From: Chanos chanos
Lineage: Eukaryota; Chordata; Actinopteri; Gonorynchiformes; Chanidae
Reading direction: 5' to 3'
DNA length: 64,000 nucleotides
Assembly (NCBI RefSeq): GCF_902362185.1
Contig: NC_044495.1
Location: 40,349,211 to 40,413,210, forward strand
The notes beneath the pieces are model-generated. The model had not been told where the DNA came from. It searched no databases and saw only the letters and a program-made list of their open reading frames with translations. The position numbers and the translations under genes are program-made. Positions 42,784 to 55,301 of this stretch are shown here, piece by piece. Each line of letters begins with the position of its first letter. The first letter of the stretch is position 1.

Positions 42784-44205
42784 CACATGCGCATGCGTGA
42801 TTCCCCTTAGAAATGCTTTCTCCCTACTTTCCATCTCGAACTAACTCATATCTCATAGCTATTTAAAATTAGGCTCATACAAATGCTAGGAAACATTAGT
42901 TAGTTAGAGCCCAAATCCAATGTCAGCTTGTTTAATTCACCTCTTTATTTGAGAATGCAAAGCACTAGCTTATTATTTCCCCCAGTTTGACATAATATAT
43001 ACTGCTTATTTCTCTGTGGAATATGATTCACATTAAATATCCTATTTTACTAACCAGAACCTGACAGGCCATCTGTAATTAAACAAAGGACAGTCAGCAC
43101 ACTGTGCGTTCCCCAGAAAATGAGTGGTGGAATTGTTCTAACTGGAGCAGACAGATGACTGTACAGACCTAAGAGACTAGAGACTTGACTCAGACCCATG
43201 ACAGAGACTTGATACTTGACTTACTTAAAATGACCAGTCTACAACTGTGATTTGGATAAATGCACAAGACAGAAGAACTTCCCCTCAGTTAGCTCATTCA
43301 GTTTCTAATTCACCTGTAATGAATGACCATGGCCTGCAATATCTGACCATCACCTATAACGAACCGTGACAGTTTATAAACATTCAGTTTCTAAATTACC
43401 TGTAGTGAATGACCGTGGCCTGTAATATATGTCCGTTACCTATAATGAACCGTGACAGTTAAACATTGTAATATATGGCCATCTTCTGTAATGATTCGTG
43501 ATGGTTTATAAACATTCAGTTTCCTATGTTTAAGGTATATATGAGATGTTCTGCAGAGAGATCTTTGGGAAAAAGCCAAAGACTCTCGAATTTGGCTTGC
43601 AGCCACACAAGATCCCAGATTCTGACACGGTAAGATAGTTTGCCACTGAACTAACATTTACAAACGCCGTGAGGGGAAGGTTGCCTCACTTTTCTAACAT
43701 GCGTGTAGGTGTAGGTTTAACACGCTGATTTTTGATCTGATTTTCGTCCTGGTTGACAGGCCTTATACCTGATGCCTTCCTCAAGCGCTCGATGTGCGCA
43801 GTTCCCCCGCGCCCAGGACAAAGTGCACTTCTACATCAAACTAAGAGAACTCAGGGACCAGCTGAAGGGTGCTGCCAGACCTAAAGAGGTGGAGGAGGTC
43901 AGCTACACCTTCGACCTTGGCTTGGCCAAAGGTAAGAGACCTGGATACAGGTTAAGAGATGCCGTTATACATGGATACAGGCTCTTTTTAACAAGGCAAT
44001 TCAAACTGCATTACTGCTGGCCTAAGCCACTAGCACCTGTAGGATGTACCAAGAAAAAAAGCAGTTATTATGGTTTAATGTTGTAAGACGGGAAAAGAAT
44101 GCTGGCACTTGTCTTTTGTCGTTTCACTGTCTTTTTGACAGTGATGGGTACGTCTTTAGTACAGTGTCAATTCCTTGGCAGTTTTGATTAACTTAGGCTC
44201 AAGGC

Positions 44206-44243
<38 letters not shown>

Positions 44244-44899
44244 GTGTTCACAGTCACAGAGGGCGTTTGTCTAATTGCTTTTTCTCATGAGTCTCTGTGC
44301 TTTGGCTCTCACAGAGGATGCAAAGAGAATGGCTATAAAGGAGGAGATGTATGACCCTGGTTATGAAGCGGCGTACGGAGGAGCATACGCAGAGCCTGGG
44401 CCTGAAACAGGCCCCACCAACGGACACTGTGACTTCTCCAAGTCTGAGCACACCGGTGAGTACATGGTTCTGCTGGACAGCTGCTTCATTCCCACTGGTT
44501 ACAACACATCGAGTTAACTAATTTACATATTTTGCACTTAAAAAGTTGCAGTTTCCTAAGCATGTTGCCTGTTTGCATTCACAACAAATCTGAGTTGTTG
44601 TGGACATTTTTAATTCATTTTAACTATGAGTGAACCCTGACGGCAGCATTGCACATTAAAGTGGTTTTTATTTGATTAAGCAAGAAGCCAAAGGTCAGTG
44701 ACCGTGATTCTGTAAGGTTAAAACAGGAGTTCTCATGATCATTGTTCCTGACTCCTCAGGGACGACCGGAAAGGCATCCTCAGCCACCGGCCCAGTGGGC
44801 CAGGTCCCCGATGGCCAGTGGATGACCGAGTCCTTCACCGATCAAATCCCAGACATAGGGGGCCCCTCCCAAACCCGGGCAGGGTCGGAGGCCGTATGA
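40329..44899 (+). CDS. tdg: Thymine-DNA glycosylase, second tandem copy
   Basis: Same reaction and exon layout as the first copy: 40329-40384, 40990-41156, 41501-41742, 42025-42094, 42415-42550, 42664-42746, 43535-43629, 43760-43931, 44315-44455, 44760-44899; 433 residues. The N-terminal region is Gln/His-rich, then Lys-rich ([12 protein letters not shown]). A PIP-like [14 protein letters not shown] lies where mammals have the PIP degron. Catalytic GINPG is intact (Asn159). Human Ala145 is kept (Ala164), but the H150-H151-Y152 triplet reads R-W-F and the preceding Lys is Ile ([14 protein letters not shown]). The [17 protein letters not shown] loop, [11 protein letters not shown] and [18 protein letters not shown] are kept. 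The end NGQ-like [17 protein letters not shown] resembles human TDG more than the first copy does. A TTG-to-polyA variant signal ATTAAA lies at 46237. Confidence 0.95.
42748..42784. repeat. (GT)n/(GC)n microsatellite after tdg exon 6
   Basis: GT repeat merging into alternating GCGCGTGCACATGCGCATGC-type purine-pyrimidine sequence directly after the exon 6 donor. Confidence 0.85.
43298..43522. repeat. 83-bp tandem repeat in intron 6 of the second tdg gene
   Basis: Units start with cattcagttt at 43298 and 43381, and a partial third ends at 43522. Each holds an accgtgacagtttataaa-type block. It stops just upstream of the exon 7 acceptor (taag at 43531-43534). Confidence 0.8.
44209..44240. repeat. 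(CA)n microsatellite
   Basis: CA repeat in intron 8 of the second tdg gene. Confidence 0.95.
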
Positions 44900-46955
44900 G
44901 GGAGCGCCTGGAGCCGCATCATCAGGGCCTATGGGAACAGTCTGGTGCCACGGACGTGGTCCGACTGACTAGACTGGCTCTTAAGACCTGGCCACAGGCC
45001 TATGTGGGCGGCTTTCGGCAGGCTGTTACAGTGAGACATCAGACTAGACTGTGTTAGTAATCGACCTGAGCTAGAGAAGGAGATGGAGGGTGAGACGGTA
45101 GCCTGTAAGCACTGAAGGATTCAACTCCGACACTGGGAAACGACTTCCTCCCACTTATCCTCAAGACAGTGAACCTCAGTCCACCAGCTAGTTCTCCTTA
45201 AAACTCATCATGCATTTTTCCTCCCTGACAAAAAGAGGGAGTTTTAAATACTATCTCAACTATGAATTTAAAGTAGAAATATTAGAAAGTAGTCATTTCT
45301 ATCAATGGTTTTAGAGGCCAAGCAAAGTCTTTTTTATCTTCCAAGATTATATTCTGGAGAGATATGAGCACTGCTGGACTTTTTTTTTTTTTTTTTAAAT
45401 CATGTCATTTCAGGGACTTGTACTTGATTGTTTTCTCTTCTGGAAATATTGAAGTCCATTATTTAGTTAGGTCATTTAAATTTGGATGTAATTTACTGCT
45501 TGTCGCAGTAAAGTTGTTTACACCCTCTTGTTCCGAAATCTCACAATGAGACCACCAAAACAGTCAAAAGAATGAATGACAATGTTTTGTGTGTGTGTTT
45601 TTGTTTTTGTTTTCATTTGTTTTTTTTATAAGTACTATGGAAATTTTAACTAGATGTGTTAGTGAATTTATTAAAGCAACAATGCTTTGAGGTTTTTAAT
45701 GTTTTCGCCATGTAATAAGGGTGAGATTCACCTTTTAAAACACACTGAATACTCCCAGCCTCACGGGTTTTGTTTAGCCATTCGTGAATACATCAAGGTT
45801 TTTAAAATTACACTTGTTTGGACTGCCCTTGGCTTTGTTCCAATTACTTCCAGGTTATGGAAAATTTACAAGGTTTTCCTATTGATTTCTTTCCTTTCAA
45901 AGATGGAGAGAAATAACTCAAATCTGTATGCCTTTAAAAAAAAATGTGATTTAGAGAACAAGTGGAGGAATATGTTGGGTTTGTGTTTACTTTTCTTCTA
46001 AACTTCTCAAGATTTCTGCGGTGCTGCATTGTGTTTCATGTGTCTAGCACAGACATGCCACCTCCTCTGGTACTGTAATATGCAATACAATACAACAGGT
46101 TGGAAGTATTGTCACTTTGCATTGTTCAAAAGAGTTACACCAATCTTAACACACACACTATCTTATTTTGTATATTTGTTGTCATGCACAGAAAGGTGCT
46201 ATTTTTGTTTTACCAATGACTTTTAGATGTTTTCTCATTAAATATTTGTGTTTTCCAAGTACTCCCTGTGAGTCTTTTGAATTTCAGTTTCTTAACCATT
46301 TGAAATTGTTGTGTAGTATTGCTCTTCTGTAAATAGTCTTTCCTCTTTTTTCCAGTTGAAACTTTTCTTTACACCTTGGCTTTGTCCTCTTGTCAAATTA
46401 GAGAAGATTTTTTTGTTGTTGTTGTTTTTCTGACACTTGTGGGTATTTTGTGCTCCTGTTGGGCAGTGGTAAGTAGAGGAGATTTTAAGGAAGCTGTGAC
46501 TGAAACAGCTGTTGGTGAGGGTGCTTAGGCAGCGGATCTCTTCCAGAAGAATCCGCGTCGGCCCAGGGTGGAGGAATCCTGGTGATCAAGAGCCCGAAAA
46601 CAAACTGCGACACTTCTACAGAGCTTTCTCACTAAAATAACAAGAAAAGAGAGAGTCTCTGTTTCAAGTCTTTCAACCACCAAGGGCCCTAACAGTCATT
46701 TTTTACACTAAGTGTTTTCAAGCAGTTTGCTATATGTCAGAAGAGTACAATCCCACTGGGACTAAACAGATAGTGCGCAACCAGCTGAAAAGAAATTGCT
46801 GTGTTTATGGATTTTTAAGGTGTTTTCTCAGAGTATGTTTCCACAACACAGCACCATATGGGGGTTGAGTATGAAGCAATTGTGTCTCAAAATTTGCAGT
46901 AGTCCTACAGAATCAGTCAGTTTGTTAGTGATCTGAATATTTGCCTATTCCATTA
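44900..46955. other. Convergent region between the second tdg and pnpla genes
   Basis: Mostly the 3' untranslated region of tdg, with a variant ATTAAA at 46237-46242, then the 3' flank of the pnpla gene on the other strand. T-rich tracts only; no other gene seen. Confidence 0.5.
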
Positions 46956-49807
46956 TTATGTTTGGGGGTTTTTTGGGAATGAACAATGATACAGTTTTGC
47001 AAATACACACCGTTTGGAGTCTGTTCGTTTGCACAAACGATGAGGAAACTCCCAGAACCAGTGCAGCAGTTTGAGTAGCCACTCTGAGATCCAGTTACCC
47101 AACCTGAATGACACCCATCACAACTTCACTATAACATTACCTAACACCCACACCCGATCATTGGTCATAACCTGATGCGTTTCCAGATATGAGAAGATTC
47201 ATTTACAGTTGGATGTCAGTAACATCACTGGGGAGTAAGACCCCGTGTACCTCTGAGCTGTGACGTAGGCTGCTTCCAGAGGGAGTGTACAGGGAAGCAG
47301 GATGAAGGAGACCAGCCTCACCACGAAAAACTGCCTCCGAAACTCTTCACTGGCTTTGCAAAACACTAAGGGAGGGATACAACTTCAGTTTTGAAATCTG
47401 CTCCATTATTTGTGGCAGTTGTGTTTGTGTGTGAGACGTGAATGCCGGACAAATTAAAATAAGTATTAGTTACTTGCATTATCTAGAATAAGTGTTCACT
47501 CACGTAGTGAATTTGCATAACTGGTCATGAAAGGCTGACTGCATTCATTCCCATACCTTTTTTCATAGGCTCAGATAGTAGGCAAACAGTTTTATCATCG
47601 AACGGCCAGTGCTGTTTATTCAGAGGCCTCTGAGTCTCCATCCTCTTGCTTGTGTTCTTTGTTTGCTGCTTTATCTCTTCATAATCAGTGGGTGACATGT
47701 CGGTCAGGGTGACAGCAGATAATGAGTACTTTATGAGATCTGAAACAAGAAAACAAAATGTTGTTGATAAAACAACAGTCATTTGAGCATTTTTGAGTAA
47801 TTATATTTCAATTCTCCGATAGCTATCTTGTAACAACGGCAACTGATTGGCCTAACAATGATTTTTAAGATTTCACTAATTTGTAAACACAGAGAGATGA
47901 CAGAGCTAGAAGATGAAAAGGACTCACTGTTCTTCAGCAGAAAGCAGAGTGTATCCCTGTATCCATTCTGACAAATCTCAGCCATAATCTTTAGAAGTTT
48001 AACACAAATTCAGTTTGAATGCTTGTGAAAAGACAAAAAATCTGTTTGATGTGCTGAAACATAAAAATGTCACTTCAGGTACTTTTTAAAAAATATTTAT
48101 TTTGAACTTTAACTTATGGTACCTCAGGTTCTGGAGGGAAGAAGCCACTGGCCACACAGAACACATTGTCATAGTTGACGTATATGCTGACGTTGTTGTG
48201 ATAGACTTCTTGAAAGTAAACAGGACCATCTCTTGGGCAGATGTCACTCTCTCCAGAGAATGCTGAAATTGTGATGGTGTTTTTCAGCTCGGAATAAGGA
48301 AGATTGTCACTCAAAGCACCATCCACATAACGCTGGGGGAAGAAATGACAAATAGGTATGACATTTACTCACTCACTCCCTCAATGGAGTAAATGCATAT
48401 ACCCAAAAGAGCTGCAGTGAGTATTGGAAATTCTCCTGAGAAATACTGAATAAAAGGTCTACCACTCACAACTCCCTGATAACTGGGAGGAATCACACCA
48501 CAGAATAGAGGGAAGAAACAGCTACACACCAAAGCCTGTAGAAAAACAAAAATACATCCAGTTACAGACTTATATTGACAGAGAAATGAACTGAAGTAAA
48601 ATACAGTTGGAAAAACTAAACTTTATTAAACAAACAGAATGGTGTCTGAAAGATACACAAATGTGTTTGGCTCTAATAGTGTTCCTACTAGTTTAGAAAG
48701 AAAGAATTATTTTAAAAACAAATTTGTCCCTAATGCATCCGTGCTCTCTACTGTTTTATTATTTAATCATTGGCCAAGGAAGTGCAGGTCTTGAGTAAAC
48801 ACTAAACCCTTCAAGCTGTTCATAGTTTAAATCTGTTTCAAAAGTACCTTTACCTGAATAAGGTCCTGTTTGCTTTCAAACTCTGAGATCAATACGTTTC
48901 TCCTATCAGACACACGTGTGACGGACACATGAAGTCTTCCAGAGGCAAGGAGATGAGAGTTTTCAGGCAAGTCACGGTTCAAGAGCTCACGCACAATTTT
49001 CAGCAAGTTGAATGACGGTCGCGCGGGACCCAGGGTGCCTTTTCGGGCTTCTTTAGCAATTTCCATTAAATGTTCACAGCACTTGGCTTGAACAAAACAA
49101 AACCATTTCAATTAAGCTACGGAAAACTGTTTTGTGGTCTTATAAGGTTCCTCACGAACTTCCCATAGGTCACAGTTTCCAGGTTACCACCACATATTGT
49201 TGTGTCTGCAGTTATTTTAACAGCGTAATAAAATGATAGGTCACACATGGGCTATCTTCTTTACTATACACTAACATACTTTTTACAGCAATGCTCTGTC
49301 AAAAATGATAATGGAAGACAACTATCTTACGTGGAGTTTACTATCTGAGACAGATGACTATGCTGGCACGAACCTGTCGCGTGTATGAATAGGCCTACAG
49401 GCAGTGCAAACGTAGCGTTGTAATGACTTAACAATATTTCATACACGCTTAGATTAAATGGGGGTTACTATTATCCATTTGTAGTTGCTTTCTCTTCGCA
49501 ATGGTTGCAAGTATCAGGGTATATCAACAGTTTTTCAGTTCTTGACAACTCCGTTTACGTGCAGACATTTTTATTCTGAACGCTAACAATAAAATGCCAT
49601 TTTTAATTTCATGAACAACCTACCTGGGGACATTCGACAGACTATCATGGCACTGGTTAGAGCACCCGACGAGGCCCCTGATATTTTTGCAGCCCTATCA
49701 ATAAAATTATTTGCTCGTTCCAAAAAGCAGCAGTAAACGCCAAAGTAATACACTGCCATAAACCCGCAACCAGCGAACGACATATTTAAATCTTTATCCA
49801 GCTCCAT
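46956..49807 (-). CDS. Patatin-like phospholipase, PNPLA2/PNPLA3 family, 8 exons
   Basis: Predicted lipid-droplet acyl hydrolase. Exons in coding order: 49624-49807, 48854-49086, 48470-48535, 48123-48332, 47938-47998, 47557-47739, 47251-47365, 46956-47103; phases agree and give 399 residues. The patatin domain has the oxyanion loop AGCGF (about residues 12-16), the GxSxG serine in GASSG (Ser47), RPSFNLLKIVRELL, and the catalytic Asp in YVDGALSDN (about Asp165). ELKNTITISAFSGESDICPR and the later LLPCTLPLEAAY follow PNPLA2 closely. It is much shorter than human PNPLA2 in the C-terminal tail, near adiponutrin size. The last two exons are called from homology to the PNPLA2 helix after the patatin domain and are less certain. 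Paralogue identity within PNPLA2/3/5 is not settled. Confidence 0.87.
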
Positions 49808-52800
49808 TATCCAGCCAATTCGAGACGTCTTTTTGATAGCCTAAAAATATACAAATAACACGTGTTTCCAGTAATGCAGTAGGCTACAGCCTATAGACAT
49901 ACGCAAGTAGCAAAAGACTTTAATAGTAAATACATGTCATAATTTAATATGCATTACGTCAAAATGTCACGTATTCTACTTTCTCAAAAGACCGTATGCC
50001 ACCTGTCATACGGTATTAACCGAAAAACGGACTGTCGATGTACTTTACACTGTGGATGCACTTTAAACCGTACGGGAAGCGATTACCCGTTTAGGTTACT
50101 ATCCCACAATCCATCGCTTTTGACCAGGACCACATATAAACGTATATAAAACAAGGGAAAAACAAACTGTATTACACTAAGGAAACGAGAGTGGTGAATC
50201 GAGGATGAGAGATGTTTTTATTTGTTAACTTTCTTATGGGTTGGTGCGTCGTTGACGCACATCATATTAACAGTGGGCACCTCTGTGGTAAGCGCTTTTC
50301 CGCTTATTTTCAGCGTCTCCTGACTGAAGTAGATATTTTGATCTATGGACAGCTGCCCTAATGCAGTCGCATCAACGTGAAACGCAAAAGGTTACGTCCC
50401 TTTCGAGACCGAACTTCATACAACGACAAAAATCTTGAGTCTGCGCGGCCATAAGATGGTCAGGTGTCAAATGTCCTTCTTGCCAATGAGAAGTTTGAAG
50501 AGTTGCAACAAATGTTCAGAATGCTTTTTTTTCTTGACAGGAGCGAAATTTGTATTCATTTCCTTACATTCAGTTGTTAGTGCGTTGTATTTTAGCCGGT
50601 ATACTCGGCTATCGGTTTTGTTGCGTCAATCTTGTATCTGGCACGCCAAGTTTAATTTTGATAAACTGCTTCTTCAGACTCGTAAGGTAATAACATTCGA
50701 AATATAGGCTACTGTATATAAACATAGTGATGCACTTCGCTAGTATCACAGGCCTATATTACAAGCATAAATGGTAGGCCTAATACTCCCGTGCAATTAC
50801 AATGTAATGACCCCCCCCCCCCCCCTGAAATTATGACTTAAAGAAACTTGGTCACCCTCCCCCATTACAGTAACTGTAACTCAGCCCCTCATAATGTTGT
50901 CACTGGATTACTAATTCAGTGCCAATCACTACACAGCTTTTCTTTTTTTTTTAAATCATGGTCAGATGGTGCTGCATAATTTCTCATATTACCAGATCAC
51001 ACCTCCAACTTATCTGTGAACAGGGGGTTGCCATGGTGTTTCAGAGAATCTCTTGAAGAAGCTCAGGCTTTGTCAAACCAGCTGAGTCCGATAAACCAGC
51101 TGCTCCTCTAGTCTAATGTATCTACAATTTGGTGCTTTGTATTTCAAAGGCATTGAAGAGGGGATCAGTAAGAATTAAAATCAGAAGCACCTTCCTCTCT
51201 TTAACTTACTTTACTCTATGCGTCAGCCCCTTAAACATGGACTTATGAGTGCATCTTTTTTCAGGCACTTACTATCTACTTATATGGAGAAGTTGTTTTT
51301 GATTCTTGGTAAAATGACAAAATGTTAGGAACAAAGTGTAGTCAAATTTTGGCCCTGGGCCCTACTGAGGATCACACATGTAACTCTAAGGACATCTCAG
51401 GGTGTTCTTACGTAGCTGATGCGGCAGGACAGATGATTGGCTGAGGTTCTCCAAATGGAACATTTAGTCTCGGTATAGCTTAATGGATTTAAAGAGGCAT
51501 CGTTTTCCAGGACTTTTGTTGAACTGTTAAGAGGATGTGTCTCTCTGCATGGTACCACATGAGCTTGTTAATAGAGTTACTAAGCTGTCTGAGAACAAAG
51601 GTGTATCTACAGGAATGCCCTTAAGGGGGTGGGGCTTGTGTATGTCTGTTTTGCCTGACTTCTGTCTGACATGGGTAACTACTGTGCCATTATACATAGT
51701 ATAGTATTTGAATGTAAAGATTACTCATAGTCTGACAAAATGGATGAGCATCTCATTCCAGTAAAGATGCTTTGGCATTTCTGTAATCGATCAGAAAGGA
51801 ACAGGTAGTTGCGATAGTGATTACGCTGAGTTTGTTTGCTTTAAGTTTATTTTCTTTCTTAGAATTAAGTTTCTGGATTTAAAAGACTCCTCTCCTCTGC
51901 CATATATTCATAGACAAATCGTTATAAAAATTTGAATAAAATAATTGACTATTTTGAATATGGTGGACCTATTGAATGTGTGAGACACAGAGAAGAGTTG
52001 TTAGTGACATCAAGACATGAACTGAGAAATCCTGACATTCACTGAAGTGGACGCTCAATGTTGTAGAATTATGGATACAGCATAAAAGCATATTTTATCA
52101 TTTGTTGGCACCTCAGATGGTTTTTCCACCAAGCACTTTGATTTTTATTCTTCTGTATTCTTCGCTAAAGACGGGCTCTTTATGAAGAAATGTAAAACAC
52201 ATTTCACATTACATAATGTGCTATCATGGATGTGGCATTGTCAGGACTAAATTTCCAAATAAATGTTGTTTTTTAAATGCTTTTGAAATGGTTTAAAAAC
52301 AAACACCAGCAAATACTATGTGTACGTAAGTTTTTACATGTTTTTACATGTGACAGAATGAACTCGTTGACCAGCACTACAATAAGACTCTTCTTGCTTT
52401 TGGGTATAACAAAGTCTTAAACAAACGCAAAGAGCTACATTTTATGATTACCGCCCTATATTTTGAGGTCAAATATTTTAGGTAGTGAAAATGCGAAGTG
52501 CCTCTTGAACTGACGCAGCTGGTGCGTAAAAACAAAGTTCATCTCATACCTTGTACCTGTCGAAGTCTTAAATAATCTGGGTATATTCGTGTAATGCTAT
52601 CGTACTGCAAACATAAATGTTAAATCCACAGACTGACATTTCGAACGAGACAGACAAGCAGCTGACCCCTACTGTCAGCTTTAAGCTTGAATTTTAGACA
52701 GGTGCTGTAGTGCTGTCCTCAATCAACCCGTCGGCCGAAAAGCCTATCCGTTTCATTCCAGCCTCCCTTCCATGTAACGTCACGTTATTTCCCATAATGC

Positions 52801-52852
52801 TATAGTTACTTCAGAGCGCATGCGCGATACATTCAGCAAGCGTCTTCCAAAG
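49808..52852. other. Intergenic region between pnpla and taf4
   Basis: Divergent promoters of both genes lie at the two ends. A run of 16 C is at 50811-50826. A possible orphan signal-peptide exon is at 50212-50287 (listed separately). Nothing else is supported. Confidence 0.5.
50212..50287 (+). other. Possible signal-peptide-encoding first exon of an unidentified gene
   Basis: ATG at 50212 opens a 25-codon frame with a hydrophobic start (MFLFVNFLMGWCVVDA) and a likely cleavage site after DA, ending in phase 1 at a good donor (gtaagc). No continuing exon was found on this strand before taf4, so it may be a decayed gene or chance. Confidence 0.2.
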
Positions 52853-55270
52853 ATGGCGGGTGCTCGAGATCCTCTAGAAGATATGCTCTACTCCGAAGTG
52901 GATGAAAAAGCAGTCAGTGATCTTGTGGGTTCCCTAGAGTCGCAACTTGTTGGGCAAAATAGTTTAACTGCCTCTCAGAGCGAAGTCAGGAGAGCAGGGG
53001 CATCAGGCACTGTTAATCACCACTTGGGAAAATTGCTACCCGCTCAATTGGGAACCACACAGGAACAACGCCAAACAGGACTCCACAAAGTGGAGCAAAT
53101 TCAGGAGGTCAGTTCTAAAGACTTCAACGAGAGGATATCGATTTCTAATTCTGTTTCTTCCTCTCTAAATGTTTCCAACAACACTGGGTCTTCGGTGATA
53201 GCTACGAATCGTTTGCAATCACATGCGATATCAAACAACATAGTCCCCAATCCAACACCTGGAGTTGTAACTTTGCCATCTCCGATCTGTTCAAGTGACG
53301 CAGCAGTTGTAGCACAAACAAATACTGTCCCTAACAACAACCATATTACTTCAACCATACGGACTGTTTCTTCAAGAATACAGAGTGTCAACGGGAACAG
53401 TGGGACCGTAACGTTAAACTCTCCCGTTGTTGCTTCTGCGCCCGGCTCTGTAGTGGGCTTACAAGCCGAGGTATCCAGAACGGTAGCAGATAGTAGTGTA
53501 AACAGTGTTGTCATTGGCTCTGGAGCGGGTAACGGTAGCTCCAACATGTCTGTTTCTGAAAGCGCCAATACCGTTGGTGTTGTTGCGCAGTCCAATCATG
53601 TACTATCACAGCCTGTTATTTCTACAGAAAGTCACGCGACCTCTGCGATTGCACTGAACCGGCCTCCGAATCCGGCTGTACCAAACACTGTACATAACGC
53701 AAGTGACTCACAAGGCTCTGCGCTGCCTGTTCAGGGCGTCAGAACGGTCCCTCCTTCTGTCTCAGGCGGGCCATTAACAAATACTGAAACTAGCGTAGTG
53801 AAGTCTGACTCTCCCAACCACATAAAAACCATCGTCCCAAACCATCACTCTAACAACTCCGCAAACTTACAGCCCATTACTCCAGCTCCAGTTGTTACTC
53901 CTACCGTTACCGTGCAGTCAGGTTCTGTGGTTGCCCAAGTTCCAGTGGCAAGCACTCCTGCCAGTGTCACGACTTTGGCAAAACCGACGACAAATGTAGT
54001 AGGTCAGACCACCACTCTGTTGAGACCCTGTGCCCCATCAACAGGAGTAGCCACGGCAACGCCACCCCAACGACCTGGGGTTGTGACCACTCCCAGGGCA
54101 GTGGCACCTCAGCTGATAGTTCGTCCTCAGCAACAAACGACTATTCAGTTACCTCCTGGATTCACAATACCACCAGGTAAGAGTTTAAAGTATTTATGAG
54201 CTTGATGGTTAAATGGGAAAAAGTAGCAGTAATGGAGTTTACCAGATCTCTTTCAAATGTGCAAGTTGGGAACAGTTTCTGTTTCCACGATCCAGAGTCG
54301 TTGCTGTTGTGTTTAGCTCTGTGATTTTGTGTTTCTGGGCTCCAGGCATGGTGCTGGTTCGCACTGAGGCGGGTCAGTTGGTTATGGTACCTCAGCAAGT
54401 TCTGGCCCAGGTCCAGGCTCAGAACCAGGCTAAGAACAACTTGTCTCCAAGACCTGCCACTCCTACCGCTGGACCCACCTTCAGAGTCACTGCTCCTGCC
54501 GTGCAGGTACGATTAGCATGCTTCATAAGACTCTGCACATTACTCAAAGTAGAAGCGTGATTGTAAGTTTACAAAGCTGAATACTGAACATGGTAAATAA
54601 TTCCCTTGCAGTCCCCTGGCACCCCACAGGCCGTAAGATCGGCTTCCCCTGCCCAGGCTAAAGTGGTACAGACTCTGAACCCCTCAAGTCCTGCTCTCCA
54701 GGTACCCCTAGCAGCACCCCCGTTGTGTTCCTCTGCCCTTTTTCGCCTCCCTCCACCTTTACTTTTTCCCATTTCCAGTGTGTGGACAAGACCTCATGTT
54801 AGACTCTTGAAAAGTGAAAAGTACAGTTCATCCTTATCCACTTCCCATGGCATTTTTTGAATGAGATGTCTTCACTGGGGTCATTGAGGGATCTACTGTT
54901 GTGAAAACAGTACTTGTGGTAAAACAATGGTCGGTAGTGTGAGTTGTTTTATCTCTGTAACAGAAAACCTCGGTGATGACGGTCACTCCCCCTCAGAAAC
55001 CCATGTCAGTGATCACAGCTGGCCAGAGCACCCCATCTACCAAGACCTCCGCCTCCACACCCAAACCTGCTGTCACACTGCAGACTAGCAAAACGACCCC
55101 GGCAACGTCAGCCACGCCCACATCTGGAGCCCCTGTCCTCTCTCAGGTCACAGCTTTTCTCTATGCCTCTCTCTCTCTTATTCTCTCTCTCTCTCTCATT
55201 CTCTCTCTCTCTCTCTTTCTATTGCTGGCTATTTCCCTGTCTGTCTGCCTGTCTCTCTCTCTCTTGGTTG

Positions 55271-55301
<31 letters not shown>

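Noticed and set aside
44818-45057. 79-residue frame over the end of the second tdg gene
   Set aside because: Alternate frame of exon 10 and the 3' UTR; the tdg frame ends in the expected FTDQIPDIG motif.
53101-53595. 164-residue open frame on the minus strand
   Set aside because: Shadow of the low-complexity TAF4 exon 1; no independent support.
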